The position numbers were made by a program, and so were the translations under genes. Below the pieces are notes generated by a model, which ran no database searches, was not told where the DNA came from, and was given only the letters and a program-made list of their open reading frames with translations. Positions 52,526 to 61,116 of a stretch of DNA of 64,000 nt are shown here, one piece after another. This DNA comes from Motiliproteus sp965230185 (GTDB lineage: Bacteria; Pseudomonadota; Gammaproteobacteria; Pseudomonadales; Balneatricaceae). The stretch's first letter is position 1. Each line of letters opens with the position of its first letter. Location: NCBI GenBank assembly GCA_965230185.1, contig OZ245995.1, positions 1,488,001-1,552,000 of the forward strand, read 5' to 3'.

Positions 52526-54307
52526 ATGGGGTTGCTGAAGAAGAGTCTGAAAGCCCGGATGACGGCCTGGTTCCTGCTGGTCTCGATCCCCGTTGTGGTG
52601 GCGCTGGCGGCGATCTCCTATCTGCTTGCCGCGGCGATTCTGAAAGAAATGGCCATCGCCCGATTCGAGCTGATCGCCGATCATAAGGAATTGGAAATCA
52701 GGCGTTTTATGGCCGATCAGGCCAGCGTCGTGAACAGAATCGCCGGCCTCGAGGAACTGCGGGAACGGGTGGAAGAGTTGCTGGCACTGCCTCAGAACAG
52801 CCCCGGATTTCAGCCGGCCTATATGAAGACCGCTGATGCGCTGTTCCGCTCTACGTTTCTGGATTATGGCTCCGCGGCCGCTTCGGATCTGACCGAAATC
52901 CTGCTGCTGAGTCATGTTGGCGGACAGGTGTTCTTCGCCACCGATCCCGCGCTGGAGGGGGAGTACCGACTCAGTGACAGCTACTATGTCCGGGGGCGTA
53001 GGGAGCTTCATGTTCAGCCGGTGTATCCGGACCCCAACAGCGGCATGCCGACCCTGACGGTGGCGGCCCCGCTGGCGGGACTTGATGGCGAACCGCTGGG
53101 GGTGCTGGCAGCCCACATCCGGGTGCCGGTGCTGGTGGAGATAGTCCGTCGGCGTACCGGGCTCGGCAAGAGCGGCGAATCCTACCTGGTCGACAGCCAC
53201 CATCGCTTTCTGTCGGCGGAACGGTTCTTCGATGAGGCTTATCCGCGGGGGGCACACAGTTATGGCATCGATGCGGCGATCGGGGGCGAGAATGGCGCCG
53301 GACTCTACCGCAACTATGCCGGGACTGAGGTGATCGGCAGCTACCGCTGGTTGTCGGATCTGGGGCTGGCGCTGCTGACCGAGATCCGGGTTTCGGAAGC
53401 CCTGCAACCCGCTTCGCGACTGGGCTGGATGATTCTCGGACTGGGCCTGGCTGCGATGGTGCTGCTGGCGCTGGGCATCTATCTGATCACCCACCAGATC
53501 GCCCGGCCTATTCTGGCGGTGACCGCCACCACCCATCGCATCGCCGCCGGTGATCTGGAACATCGGGCGCCGGTGCTGACTGCAGACGAGACCGGTGAGC
53601 TGGCGGAAAACTTCAACCACATGATCGACCGGCTGAAAGAAACCCTGGAACAGCTGGCCCGGGAGCAGCAGAAATCGGAAGATCTGCTGCTTAATATCCT
53701 GCCGGAGCCGATCGCCCTGCGTCTGAAACAGGGGGAGGACTGCATCGCCGACAGCTTTGCCGAGGTCACCATCCTGTTTGCCGATATTGTCAACTTCACC
53801 CCGATGTCAGCCAGTCTGCCGGCCACCGAGCTGGTCGGCCTGCTCAATGAGATCTTCTCCGAATTCGACCGCCTCAGCGAGGAGAGAGGGCTTGAGAAGA
53901 TCAAGACCATCGGTGATGCCTATATGGTCGGCGCCGGACTCCCCGTTCTCCGCGAGGATCATGCCGAGCAGGTGGCCGAGATGGCGCTGGATATGCAGGA
54001 CGCCATCGTTCGTTTTAACAGCAGCCACGACACCGATCTCAGCATGCGGATCGGGATCAACAGTGGTGCGGTGGTGGCGGGAGTGATCGGCACCCGGAAG
54101 TTTATCTACGATATCTGGGGCGATGCGGTCAATACGGCGGCGAGGATGGAGTCCCAGGGACTGGAGGGGCAGATACAGGTGACCGAAGCCACCTATCACT
54201 ACCTGCGGGATCGTTATGAATTCGGCGATCGCGGCATCATCGAGATAAAAGGCAAGGGCCGCATGCACACTTATATTCTGAAGGGTCGGAAGCCATCGTC
54301 GGAATAA
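52526..54307 (+). CDS. Membrane class III adenylate cyclase with Cache-HAMP input
   Basis: Makes cAMP from ATP. The 593-aa product has a membrane helix at residues 14-36, a periplasmic double-Cache-like region (40-295), a second helix near 300-325, a HAMP domain (about 315-372), a short coiled helix and a cyclase domain (about 405-585). Catalytic features are complete: first metal Asp in ILFADIVNFT, second in KTIGDAYM, the adenine-selecting Lys (EKIKTIGD) and Asp (IYDIWGD), and the transition-state Asn/Arg in NTAARME. So it is an adenylate, not guanylate, cyclase. Start and promoter share a short region with the divergent binding-protein gene; a second binding-protein gene follows 69 bases later. 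Confidence 0.92.
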   Translation: MGLLKKSLKARMTAWFLLVSIPVVVALAAISYLLAAAILKEMAIARFELIADHKELEIRRFMADQASVVNRIAGLEELRERVEELLALPQNSPGFQPAYMKTADALFRSTFLDYGSAAASDLTEILLLSHVGGQVFFATDPALEGEYRLSDSYYVRGRRELHVQPVYPDPNSGMPTLTVAAPLAGLDGEPLGVLAAHIRVPVLVEIVRRRTGLGKSGESYLVDSHHRFLSAERFFDEAYPRGAHSYGIDAAIGGENGAGLYRNYAGTEVIGSYRWLSDLGLALLTEIRVSEALQPASRLGWMILGLGLAAMVLLALGIYLITHQIARPILAVTATTHRIAAGDLEHRAPVLTADETGELAENFNHMIDRLKETLEQLAREQQKSEDLLLNILPEPIALRLKQGEDCIADSFAEVTILFADIVNFTPMSASLPATELVGLLNEIFSEFDRLSEERGLEKIKTIGDAYMVGAGLPVLREDHAEQVAEMALDMQDAIVRFNSSHDTDLSMRIGINSGAVVAGVIGTRKFIYDIWGDAVNTAARMESQGLEGQIQVTEATYHYLRDRYEFGDRGIIEIKGKGRMHTYILKGRKPSSE

Positions 54308-54376
54308 GGCGGACAAACGGCAGACAAACTATTGCCGGCGTATTCGGGCAGATCTGGGCAGTCGGAGGATACGAAG

Positions 54377-55519
54377 ATGAATCCCTGGGAACGATTACTG
54401 CCGGTGTTGATACTGGTGCTGCTCATGGCCGGCTGTGACGACGGCAGTGATGCAATGGCGGAGTTGCGGATCGGTCTGATTGCACCGATCAGTGGCGGCC
54501 TGCCGGAGGTCGGGCGCTCCTCGGTGGAGGCCGCCGAGCTGGCCGTGCGGGAAATTAATGAAGCCGGTGGGATAAGGATCGGAGACCGGAGTCTGAGGGT
54601 GGTGCTGGTGGTCGAAGACAATCAGGACCGCGCAGAGCTGGCCACCAGTGCCGCACTGAAGCTGATCAATCATGATAATGTCAGCGCCATCGTCGGTCCC
54701 CAGGCCAGCCGCAATGCCATTCCGGCGGCGAAGGTGGCGGAGCGGGCACAGATTCCGCTGATTACTCCCTGGTCGACCCACCCCGATACCACCCGAGACC
54801 GGCGGTGGGTGTTCCGGGTCGCCTTTATCGATACCTTTCAGGGACAGGTGATGGCCCGTTTCGCCTATGAGCAGCTGGAGGTCCGACGGGTGGCGGTGCT
54901 GTTCGATATCGCCAGCGAATACAACCGGGGTCTGGCGGCGGTGTTCCGGCGCCGCTTTGAGGCCCGGGGTGGTGAGGTCGTTGCGTTTGAATCCTATACC
55001 CGGGACGCTCCCGATGTGACCGAACAGCTGGCCCGGATTGCCGCCAGCCAGGCAGAGGCGCTGTTTCTGCCCAATTACCATAACGAGGTGCCCGCGCAGG
55101 TTCGCCGGGCCAGAGCGCTTGGAATTCAGGCAAGGCTGATCGGCAGCGATAGCTGGGGTCAGATTCCCGGGGTACATCGCCGGGCTGTCGAGGGGGCATT
55201 CTTCGTCGCCCACTATGCCGTGGATATCGCCGACGACCGGGCGCAGGCGTTTGTCAGCCGCTACCGGCAGGCCTGGGATCGGGTTCCGGATGACGTTGCT
55301 GCCCTCACTTACGATGCCTTTGGCCTGTTGTTTCAGGCCGCCGGATCCGGAGGCAGCGTCGATCCTCAGGTGATTCGGGACGGACTGGCAGGCGTGACCG
55401 GCTGGGACGGCGTCACTGGCCGGGTCGGTTATGCCGGCGGTGGCGATCCGGATAAAAGCGCGGTGATGATGGAGGTCCGGGAGGGACAGTTCCGTTATCA
55501 CTCCAGAGTCGAGCCTTAG
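54377..55519 (+). CDS. Type-1 periplasmic binding lipoprotein (orphan)
   Basis: Protein of 380 aa with a lipoprotein signal ending in LLMAGC. The body follows the branched-chain amino-acid binding-protein pattern: LRIGLIAPISGGLPEVGRSS, then AAELAVREINEAGGI, VSAIVGPQASRNAIPAAKVAERAQIPLITP and VAVLFDIASEYNRGLAAVFR. It starts 69 bases after the adenylate cyclase stop with CGGAGGA upstream, so it is probably co-transcribed with it. No transporter genes are nearby. It may present a ligand to the cyclase's periplasmic domain; this is inference. Confidence 0.85.
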   Translation: MNPWERLLPVLILVLLMAGCDDGSDAMAELRIGLIAPISGGLPEVGRSSVEAAELAVREINEAGGIRIGDRSLRVVLVVEDNQDRAELATSAALKLINHDNVSAIVGPQASRNAIPAAKVAERAQIPLITPWSTHPDTTRDRRWVFRVAFIDTFQGQVMARFAYEQLEVRRVAVLFDIASEYNRGLAAVFRRRFEARGGEVVAFESYTRDAPDVTEQLARIAASQAEALFLPNYHNEVPAQVRRARALGIQARLIGSDSWGQIPGVHRRAVEGAFFVAHYAVDIADDRAQAFVSRYRQAWDRVPDDVAALTYDAFGLLFQAAGSGGSVDPQVIRDGLAGVTGWDGVTGRVGYAGGGDPDKSAVMMEVREGQFRYHSRVEP

Positions 55520-55699
55520 TCGAGGGTAATTTCAACGAGCTCCTGGTGGAGAGCCAGGGGGGCCGCCTGATTTCAGATCGCGCCGTTCCCCGGAGCCCGT
55601 GGACACCCGCTCGGCTGAACTGTCGCCCTGGCTGATCGCTGGCGGATCGGGCTGTGACAGATACAGCATTGTTGCGGTCTGACTTCAGCTGTTCAGACT

Positions 55700-56929
55700 C
55701 TACGACTGCTGATAGTCACAGGTGGCGCAGTAAACCGACAGCGGTTTGTCGACACCGGCGACACTGAAATCTCCCAGCCAGGTAAAGGTATCATCGAGCA
55801 GGGAGGCGAACTGTTCGGAGACCAGCAGCGAGCAGCCTGCTTCTTTGGTGAGGTTTTCGATCCGGGCGGCGCGATTGACCGCCGATCCCAGCACCGTAAA
55901 GTCCAGCCGGTCCGGTGCGCCGACATTACCGTAGATCACCTGTCCCACTTCCAGTCCCAGGCCGTAGCGAATAGCCGGCAGGCCATCCGCTTCCAGCTGC
56001 GGATTGATGCGCTGGATTTCGTCATGGGCATCGCGGGCTGCCGCCAGCGCCGCTTCTGAAGCCTGCACCAGGTTGCGCTCGCTGTCGGTGGGAAAGACCA
56101 CCAGCATGGCGTCACCGATAAAACGCAGCACTTCTCCACCGTGGCGGCTGACCGCGGTACTGATCGCCTCAAAGTAGTGATTCAGCAGGGTCAGCAGCTG
56201 ATCATGGCTGAGCTCTTCGGTGATGGCGGTGGAATCCCGCATGTCGCTGTACCAGATCGCCGCTTCGATCTGCTCGCCGTCGCCCCGGCGTACCTGCCCC
56301 TGCAGGACTTTACGACCTGTTCTGGGGCCGAGATAGGTATCCAGCAGCGATTGTGCGGTTTTGTGCAGGGCCAGCACTTCCAGGACCGGCGCCAGGTAGC
56401 GGGCAATATGGTCGAAGTTGCGAATATCGGTATCGCTGAAGCCGCCCGCCCTGTCGGTGGTCAGAATCCAGGGGGTTGGATACTCGTCGTAGGTAAATTG
56501 CAGAGGCTGTGCCAGGTAATCAGTAGCTCCCATCTTCTCCAGGGTCCGCAACGAGGAGTGCAGTGAGTCGGGGTCGGCTTCGGCAAAGCGGCAACGATAG
56601 GGCTGGTGGGTCTGATGTACCGCTTCGATAGGGCTGCCGACGTAGTCGGAAGATTCCTTTACGCTATGGGGCGGGCTGTAAATATCGATATCGTCGCGAC
56701 CTTTCCACCAGGTGTAGGCACAACCCAGTACCAGTGGGTTCAGGGTTCGCATACCAACGCGCATTCTGAAGATCGGAGCGCCGGCGCCGGCCAGCCGATG
56801 ACCCAGTTCCGCGGTCAGCAGGTCCGGGCGGTCGATGTCGCGACCTGCCCCGATCAGCCATTCGACTATCGGCTGCGGATCCCATTGCTGCTCAGAATGG
56901 GGTGGGGTGAATTGCTGACGTTCGCTCAT
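55700..56929 (-). CDS. Soluble class III nucleotide cyclase with GAF-like N-terminal region
   Basis: Protein of 409 aa without membrane segments. The N-terminal 210 residues look like a GAF-type sensor region (LQFTYDEYPTPWILTTDRAGGFSDTDI, then HIARYLAPVLEVLALH). The C-terminal domain (about 215-400) is a class III cyclase: first metal Asp in IWYSDMRDST near residue 229, second in FIGDAMLVVFP, transition-state Asn/Arg in AVNRAARIE. The substrate-selecting residues are Arg (EVLRFIGD, usually Lys) and Thr (DFTVLG, usually Asp), the latter as in class IIIb enzymes. It probably makes cAMP, but the Arg leaves that open. It is a single gene. Confidence 0.88.
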   Translation of the reverse strand: MSERQQFTPPHSEQQWDPQPIVEWLIGAGRDIDRPDLLTAELGHRLAGAGAPIFRMRVGMRTLNPLVLGCAYTWWKGRDDIDIYSPPHSVKESSDYVGSPIEAVHQTHQPYRCRFAEADPDSLHSSLRTLEKMGATDYLAQPLQFTYDEYPTPWILTTDRAGGFSDTDIRNFDHIARYLAPVLEVLALHKTAQSLLDTYLGPRTGRKVLQGQVRRGDGEQIEAAIWYSDMRDSTAITEELSHDQLLTLLNHYFEAISTAVSRHGGEVLRFIGDAMLVVFPTDSERNLVQASEAALAAARDAHDEIQRINPQLEADGLPAIRYGLGLEVGQVIYGNVGAPDRLDFTVLGSAVNRAARIENLTKEAGCSLLVSEQFASLLDDTFTWLGDFSVAGVDKPLSVYCATCDYQQS

Positions 56930-57127
56930 ATCGATGACTTCCTCGGGGCGCGAAAACCGCGCTGGCCCTCTGATCGCTGACTCCGGAGCGAGGTGCTACG
57001 GCGGGTATCCAGTCAATATGCGGCATAAACCTGAAAATTCAAGCTTCACCGAAATTACTCCCGGTCCGGCCGGGCCTGTGGGTGGCGGATCAGCCGCCCG
57101 GCGGGTCGCTATTTGCTGTATCATTTT

Positions 57128-57141
57128 TGAACAAATGTTCA
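57128..57141. promoter_or_regulatory. Perfect palindrome next to a promoter
   Basis: TGAACA-AA-TGTTCA, a 14-base perfect inverted repeat of the kind bound by TetR-type dimers. It ends ten bases before a -35 box. The 325-base region around it has no gene. Confidence 0.5.
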
Positions 57142-57150
57142 TCAACCGTA

Positions 57151-57179
57151 TTGATGTCCGCACCGAACTTCCCTAGTAT
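57151..57179 (+). promoter_or_regulatory. Sigma-70 promoter for the small membrane protein gene
   Basis: TTGATG, 17 bases, TAGTAT. The -10 box matches five of six and spacing is ideal. The downstream gene starts at 57255. Confidence 0.55.
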
Positions 57180-57254
57180 CGATGGACCTTCCAATAATAA
57201 CAAACGCTCCCGAAGCGCGGATAATTCCGGTTAACAGGGCCACAGGTGTAGCAG

Positions 57255-57509
57255 ATGGAACAGTTAGCAATCGCATTTACCGGCGTTATCGCCATCTGGC
57301 TGAGTCAGGATTGTTGTCCGAAACGCCGCCGCTTTGCCTGTCTGTTTGGTCTGGCCGGCCAGCCGTTCTGGTTCTACAGTGCCTGGCAGGCTGAGCAGTG
57401 GGGGATTTTTGCGCTCTGTCTGTTCTATGCCTGGGCGTGGTTTAAAGGGGTGCGCACTCACTGGCTGAGTGGCGATCAGACCCGGACAGCAGAATCACCG
57501 TCCGCCTGA
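57255..57509 (+). CDS. Small conserved membrane protein
   Basis: Protein of 84 aa with two or three hydrophobic stretches: a first helix at residues 1-18, then a basic CCPKRRRFACLFGLAGQPFWFY segment and GIFALCLFYAWAWFKG. The aromatic-rich pattern GQPFWFY...EQWGIFAL...YAWAWF is one I associate with small conserved membrane proteins of proteobacteria and phages, with unknown function. A promoter and palindrome lie upstream. It ends two bases before the convergent cyclase gene. Confidence 0.65.
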   Translation: MEQLAIAFTGVIAIWLSQDCCPKRRRFACLFGLAGQPFWFYSAWQAEQWGIFALCLFYAWAWFKGVRTHWLSGDQTRTAESPSA

Positions 57510-57510
57510 G

Positions 57511-58557
57511 TCAGAAGCTCTGTCGGGCTTCCTCCTCCAGAAAATAGAGTTCCATGGGGCCAAACCCCTTCACCTCCAGCTCTCCCCGTTCGGTAAACAC
57601 AAAATCGTCTTTGATCAGCTCCCGGGTCGCCTGGTTGGTGGTGATGCGCATGGGTTCCGACATATTCTCCATCCGTGCCGCCAGATTGACGCCGGGACCA
57701 AACAGGTCGTAAACGTATTTCTGAATACCCACCAGCGAACCGATCACGGTGCCGGTGTTGATGCCGATGCGGCAGCGCCACTGGGTCGGGTGAGCCGAGT
57801 TTCGTTTCTCCAGATAGCGGCGCATGCGTAACGCCACTTTGGCAATATTTTGAGTGTGGTCGCTGTTTTCTTCCGGAATGCCGGAGACCGCCAGATAGGA
57901 ATCACCGATGGTGCGAATCCGTTCGCAGCCGAACATTTCGACGATACGATCGAAGGCGGAAAAGATATCGTTCAGTTCGGAGACCAGCGCACTGGCGTCC
58001 TGGGAGATGGTCATGCTGGTGAAGCGAACGAAATCCAGTACCAGAATCGAGGCGTGGTCAAATCGCTGGGGTGTGGTGGTGCCGTAATCCTTCAGTTCTT
58101 CGTAGACCTGGCGCGGCATAATATTGAGCAGCAGTCGCTCGACTCTTTCCTTCTCTTTCTCCAGCTCACGGGTTTTCTTTTCGGCCAGCCGGGAGTAGGA
58201 GTCCAGCATAAACTGAGTCTCTTTCTCCTTTGAGATATCCCGGACCTCAATCAGCACCAGGGAAGTGCCGTCCGATTCAAATGGGTGGAACTCCAGCCGT
58301 ATCGGTACTGAACGGCCTTTCCAGCTGGTTTCTGACTCCAGACTGTAACGGTTACGCAATTCCAGTCGCTGCTGAGCCTTGTCGGAGTCGAAGCCGCTCA
58401 GGCGCTCTGTCAGCCGATCCGATCCGTCGTCGCCGGGGGGAAACCAGTCGAAAAAGCGGGCATTCTCGAAGCGAAGTTCCCAGTCCGGCAACGTCGCCAG
58501 GGCAACACCATGGCCGATGGTCTGTACCAGTTGCTTCAGGTCAACGGTGTTATCCAT
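57511..58557 (-). CDS. PAS-linked class III nucleotide cyclase
   Basis: Protein of 348 aa without membrane segments. Residues 10-125 look like a PAS domain (LVQTIGHGVALATLPDWELRFEN, ending SLVLIEVRDISKEKE), followed by a coiled coil (about 128-155) and a class III cyclase domain (about 165-345). Catalytic residues: metal Asp in ILVLDFVRFT and in TIGDSYLAV, Asp in YDLFGPG and Asn/Arg in VNLAARME. The adenine-selecting Lys is Arg (ERIRTIGD), so substrate is probably ATP but less certain. It lies 45 bases after a truncated haemoglobin gene in the same direction. Confidence 0.9.
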   Translation of the reverse strand: MDNTVDLKQLVQTIGHGVALATLPDWELRFENARFFDWFPPGDDGSDRLTERLSGFDSDKAQQRLELRNRYSLESETSWKGRSVPIRLEFHPFESDGTSLVLIEVRDISKEKETQFMLDSYSRLAEKKTRELEKEKERVERLLLNIMPRQVYEELKDYGTTTPQRFDHASILVLDFVRFTSMTISQDASALVSELNDIFSAFDRIVEMFGCERIRTIGDSYLAVSGIPEENSDHTQNIAKVALRMRRYLEKRNSAHPTQWRCRIGINTGTVIGSLVGIQKYVYDLFGPGVNLAARMENMSEPMRITTNQATRELIKDDFVFTERGELEVKGFGPMELYFLEEEARQSF

Positions 58558-58602
58558 AAAGAGCTCCGCTCGAGGCCCCCACAGCCTGATCCCTGCAGTC
58601 TG

Positions 58603-58968
58603 CTACCCCGGTCTGGTCACGATAAACTGGCGCCGTCCGGTCACCTCCCGGATGATGATGGAAATATCTCCCTCGTCCACTTCGAAGTCCTCAAAGGTCA
58701 TTTTCAGCAGGCTGACGGCTTCGTCAAACGACTCGTCGTCGATATTGAGGCGAGCGTGTGCCCGTTGCAGGGCTTCGTTGGAGAAACTGGCGGGACCGCC
58801 CATCAGCGCGGCGATAAACTTGGTCTGGTGGTCGACCAGTCTGCGCATATCCATTCCTGCGAAATAGGGAGAGAGCCTTTCCGACTCCAGGATGTAATCA
58901 TAGAAGGCCGATACTATGCGGCTGACGGTTGCGAACCCACCATACTTGTCAAATAACGTCTGACTCAA
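58603..58968 (-). CDS. Group I truncated haemoglobin
   Basis: Haem protein of 121 aa that binds O2 or NO. It has the 2/2 globin pattern: LFDKYGGFATVSRIVSAFYDYIL, SPYFAGMDMRRLVDHQTKFIAALMGGP with the proximal His in the following AHARLNI near residue 71, and the E-F region as in TrHb1. Length is typical. It is first of two genes, followed by the PAS-cyclase gene, so it may deliver or sense a gas for that enzyme; this is inferred from operon order. A TTGACA promoter lies upstream. Confidence 0.9.
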   Translation of the reverse strand: MSQTLFDKYGGFATVSRIVSAFYDYILESERLSPYFAGMDMRRLVDHQTKFIAALMGGPASFSNEALQRAHARLNIDDESFDEAVSLLKMTFEDFEVDEGDISIIIREVTGRRQFIVTRPG

Positions 58969-59053
58969 TTGCCTCTCCCCGTATGAAGCGCAGCGCCGTC
59001 GGATGTCCGCCGGCGTCGCTCGGTTCGCGGTAAGGATACGGGTTGTTTATTTA

Positions 59054-59082
59054 GTACTAGGAGAAGAACCAGGGCTTGTCAA
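59054..59082 (-). promoter_or_regulatory. Possible sigma-70 promoter of the globin-cyclase operon
   Basis: On the minus strand TTGACA (perfect -35) is followed after 17 bases by TAGTAC, a weak -10. It lies 86-114 bases before the globin start. Confidence 0.4.
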
Positions 59083-59264
59083 ACGATCCGGCCGGGCATT
59101 CGTGCCTGTAAATCCGGCGCCTGCCGGCCCGCCGCAGAGATTGTTGCCGTTCAGAACGAAGGTCTGTCCTCGCAGCTTCCGCCGGGCGACGAAAGGGCGG
59201 GGATCTGCTGGCCGATGCCGGGGTCTAACTTTCATTCAGAGTGCTGCAGGCACCGGGTTCCGCC

Positions 59265-60086
59265 ATGGCTGACACTCACGCACCATCGTATCGAAGCTGT
59301 CTTTTTCGCTACTACGGGCAGCTGAACGATTTTCTGCCCCGATGGCGACGGCAGCGCGCCGGTGACTACCTGTTTACCGGCTCCGTGGGACTCAGAGATG
59401 CCATTCAGGCTCAGGGTGTCCCTCACAGCGAGGTGGATCTGGTGCTGGTGGACGGTGTCGCCAGAGCCTTTGATTTTCGTCTGCTGGGTGGTGAGCTGAT
59501 CAGTGTCTATCCACGTTTCCGGGCTTTCGATCCGGACCCCGGTGAGCGAGCCGGGCCTCCTTTACCGGTACTGATCCGTTTTATTCTCGATGTTCATCTC
59601 GGCAAGCTCTGCCGTCACCTGCGTCTGCTGGGTTTCGATACTCTGTGGCGGAACGACTTCGAAGACAGCTATATCATCGACCGCTCGCTGGCCGATGACC
59701 GTATTATTCTGACCCGTGACCTCGGCATTCTTAAGCAGGGGCGGGTGCAGCATGGCTACTATGTACGCTCCACCAACCCCGGCCGCCAGATTGAGGAGGT
59801 GCTGGAAGTCTTTAATCTTATGGATCGCTGTGATCCCTTAAGTCGCTGCATCAGGTGCAACGGCGAAGTGATCAGGGTGACCAAAGCAGCGGTGGAACAG
59901 CAGCTGCCGCCGGGCACCCGGCGCAGCTACGATCGTTTTTATCAGTGTCGGGAGTGTCGTCAGGTGTACTGGCGTGGGGCGCACTATGTGGGGCTGATGG
60001 GGAAACTGGCCAGCTACCTTGAAGGGGCCGGAAGACTCGGATTCGGAAAACGGCCGGCCGTACCTGTCGGGGATAAAAAATATTGA
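59265..60086 (+). CDS. Mut7-C RNase and ubiquitin-like domain protein
   Basis: Protein of 273 aa. The N-terminal 80 residues fit the Mut7-C ubiquitin-like domain (LRDAIQAQGVPHSEVDLVLVDG), and the rest the Mut7-C RNase (PIN-like) domain: FILDVHLGKLCRHLRLLGFDTLWRNDF with the first acidic residue, DDRIILTRDLGILKQG, and a C-terminal zinc ribbon with two CxxC pairs, RCIRCNGEV and YQCRECRQVYWRG. Proteins like this are widespread, and RNase activity is predicted from the fold. The start could be the upstream ATG at 59241. Confidence 0.88.
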   Translation: MADTHAPSYRSCLFRYYGQLNDFLPRWRRQRAGDYLFTGSVGLRDAIQAQGVPHSEVDLVLVDGVARAFDFRLLGGELISVYPRFRAFDPDPGERAGPPLPVLIRFILDVHLGKLCRHLRLLGFDTLWRNDFEDSYIIDRSLADDRIILTRDLGILKQGRVQHGYYVRSTNPGRQIEEVLEVFNLMDRCDPLSRCIRCNGEVIRVTKAAVEQQLPPGTRRSYDRFYQCRECRQVYWRGAHYVGLMGKLASYLEGAGRLGFGKRPAVPVGDKKY

Positions 60087-60261
60087 TCGTTACTGCAAAA
60101 AAAACACGATTCGACTTTTGTGCGGCGGAGCATATGCTTTATCTGACGGGCCTGCAGGTAACCGGCGGCCTGAAGAGCACAACCAGACTACGTTCTGGCT
60201 GAGCGGTTAAACCGGGCCGGTCACTGATCTGACCCTGCCGACATGACGGAGGTGCCGCGAT

Positions 60262-61032
60262 ATGCGCAGACGCCGTAAAGCCGCTCTCTGCAGCGTGCTC
60301 TTATTCTGGTTGTTCTGCTCGGGTATGGCTCGGGGAGAGAGCCTGAAGCTTGTCGCCTTTCAGTATCCGCCGCTGGTCTATCAACAGCAGGGTGCCGTAA
60401 CCGGAATCGCTACCCGGATTGTCAGGGCGGTATTCAGCGACCTGGGAATCGATATCGATATCGAGATTCTGCCCTGGCCCAGGGCGCTTCAGTATCTCGA
60501 ACATGGTCAGGCCGATGGCGTTTTCACCATCTTCAGAAATCCCCGGCGGGAGCAGTACCTCCTCTATCCTGATCAGCCGCTGATCGTACAGACCATCAGT
60601 CTCTATGCCAACAACGATAGCCCCGTCCAGTTCAGCGGCCAGCTGGCGGAACTGCAGCCCTATCGGATCGGCATAACGCGGGCCGTCAGCTATGGCCGTC
60701 GCTTCGACCGTGCTGCCAGGGAAACATTGTCCGGGATAACCGTGGTTAACGACGAAGAATCCAAATTTATGCTGCTGGCCCGCAGGCGCGTCGACCTGGT
60801 GGTCAGCAGTACCGGTATTGCCGATTTTTATCTGAACAGACTGGGTCTTCAGGATCAGATCTCGAGAATTCCGGTGGTCATCGAGCGGGTGCCCAGCTAT
60901 CTGGCCTTTTCCAGAAAGTCATCCGGAAACAGGTTGATGAAGCAGTTTGAAGCGGCCCTGCAACGACTGAAACAGTCGGGCCGCTACGAACAGATTGCCG
61001 ACCAGTATTATCAGCCGGCGTCGGACAGATAA
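60262..61032 (+). CDS. Amino-acid-type periplasmic binding protein (SBP_bac_3)
   Basis: Protein of 256 aa with a signal peptide ending near residue 25 (GMARGES). The mature part has LKLVAFQYPPLVYQQQGAVTGIATRIVRAVF, ILPWPRALQYLEHGQADGVFTIFRNPRR and VDLVVSSTGIADFYL, typical of the family 3 solute-binding domain, including short transporter-free members. No permease genes are adjacent. Its ligand is unknown. A LysR regulator follows in the same direction. Confidence 0.85.
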   Translation: MRRRRKAALCSVLLFWLFCSGMARGESLKLVAFQYPPLVYQQQGAVTGIATRIVRAVFSDLGIDIDIEILPWPRALQYLEHGQADGVFTIFRNPRREQYLLYPDQPLIVQTISLYANNDSPVQFSGQLAELQPYRIGITRAVSYGRRFDRAARETLSGITVVNDEESKFMLLARRRVDLVVSSTGIADFYLNRLGLQDQISRIPVVIERVPSYLAFSRKSSGNRLMKQFEAALQRLKQSGRYEQIADQYYQPASDR

Positions 61033-61116
61033 AGGGTTGTCTGGACGGTGCCAGCGGCGCCGTCGATTTTAATGTTCCCAGTAGCGGGCCGGAATAACTG
61101 AGTGGAGCGAGTGTTA

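Noticed and set aside
52340..53620. Long minus-strand frame (426 codons) opposite the membrane adenylate cyclase
   Set aside because: Antisense to a gene with a complete cyclase domain, HAMP and membrane helices.
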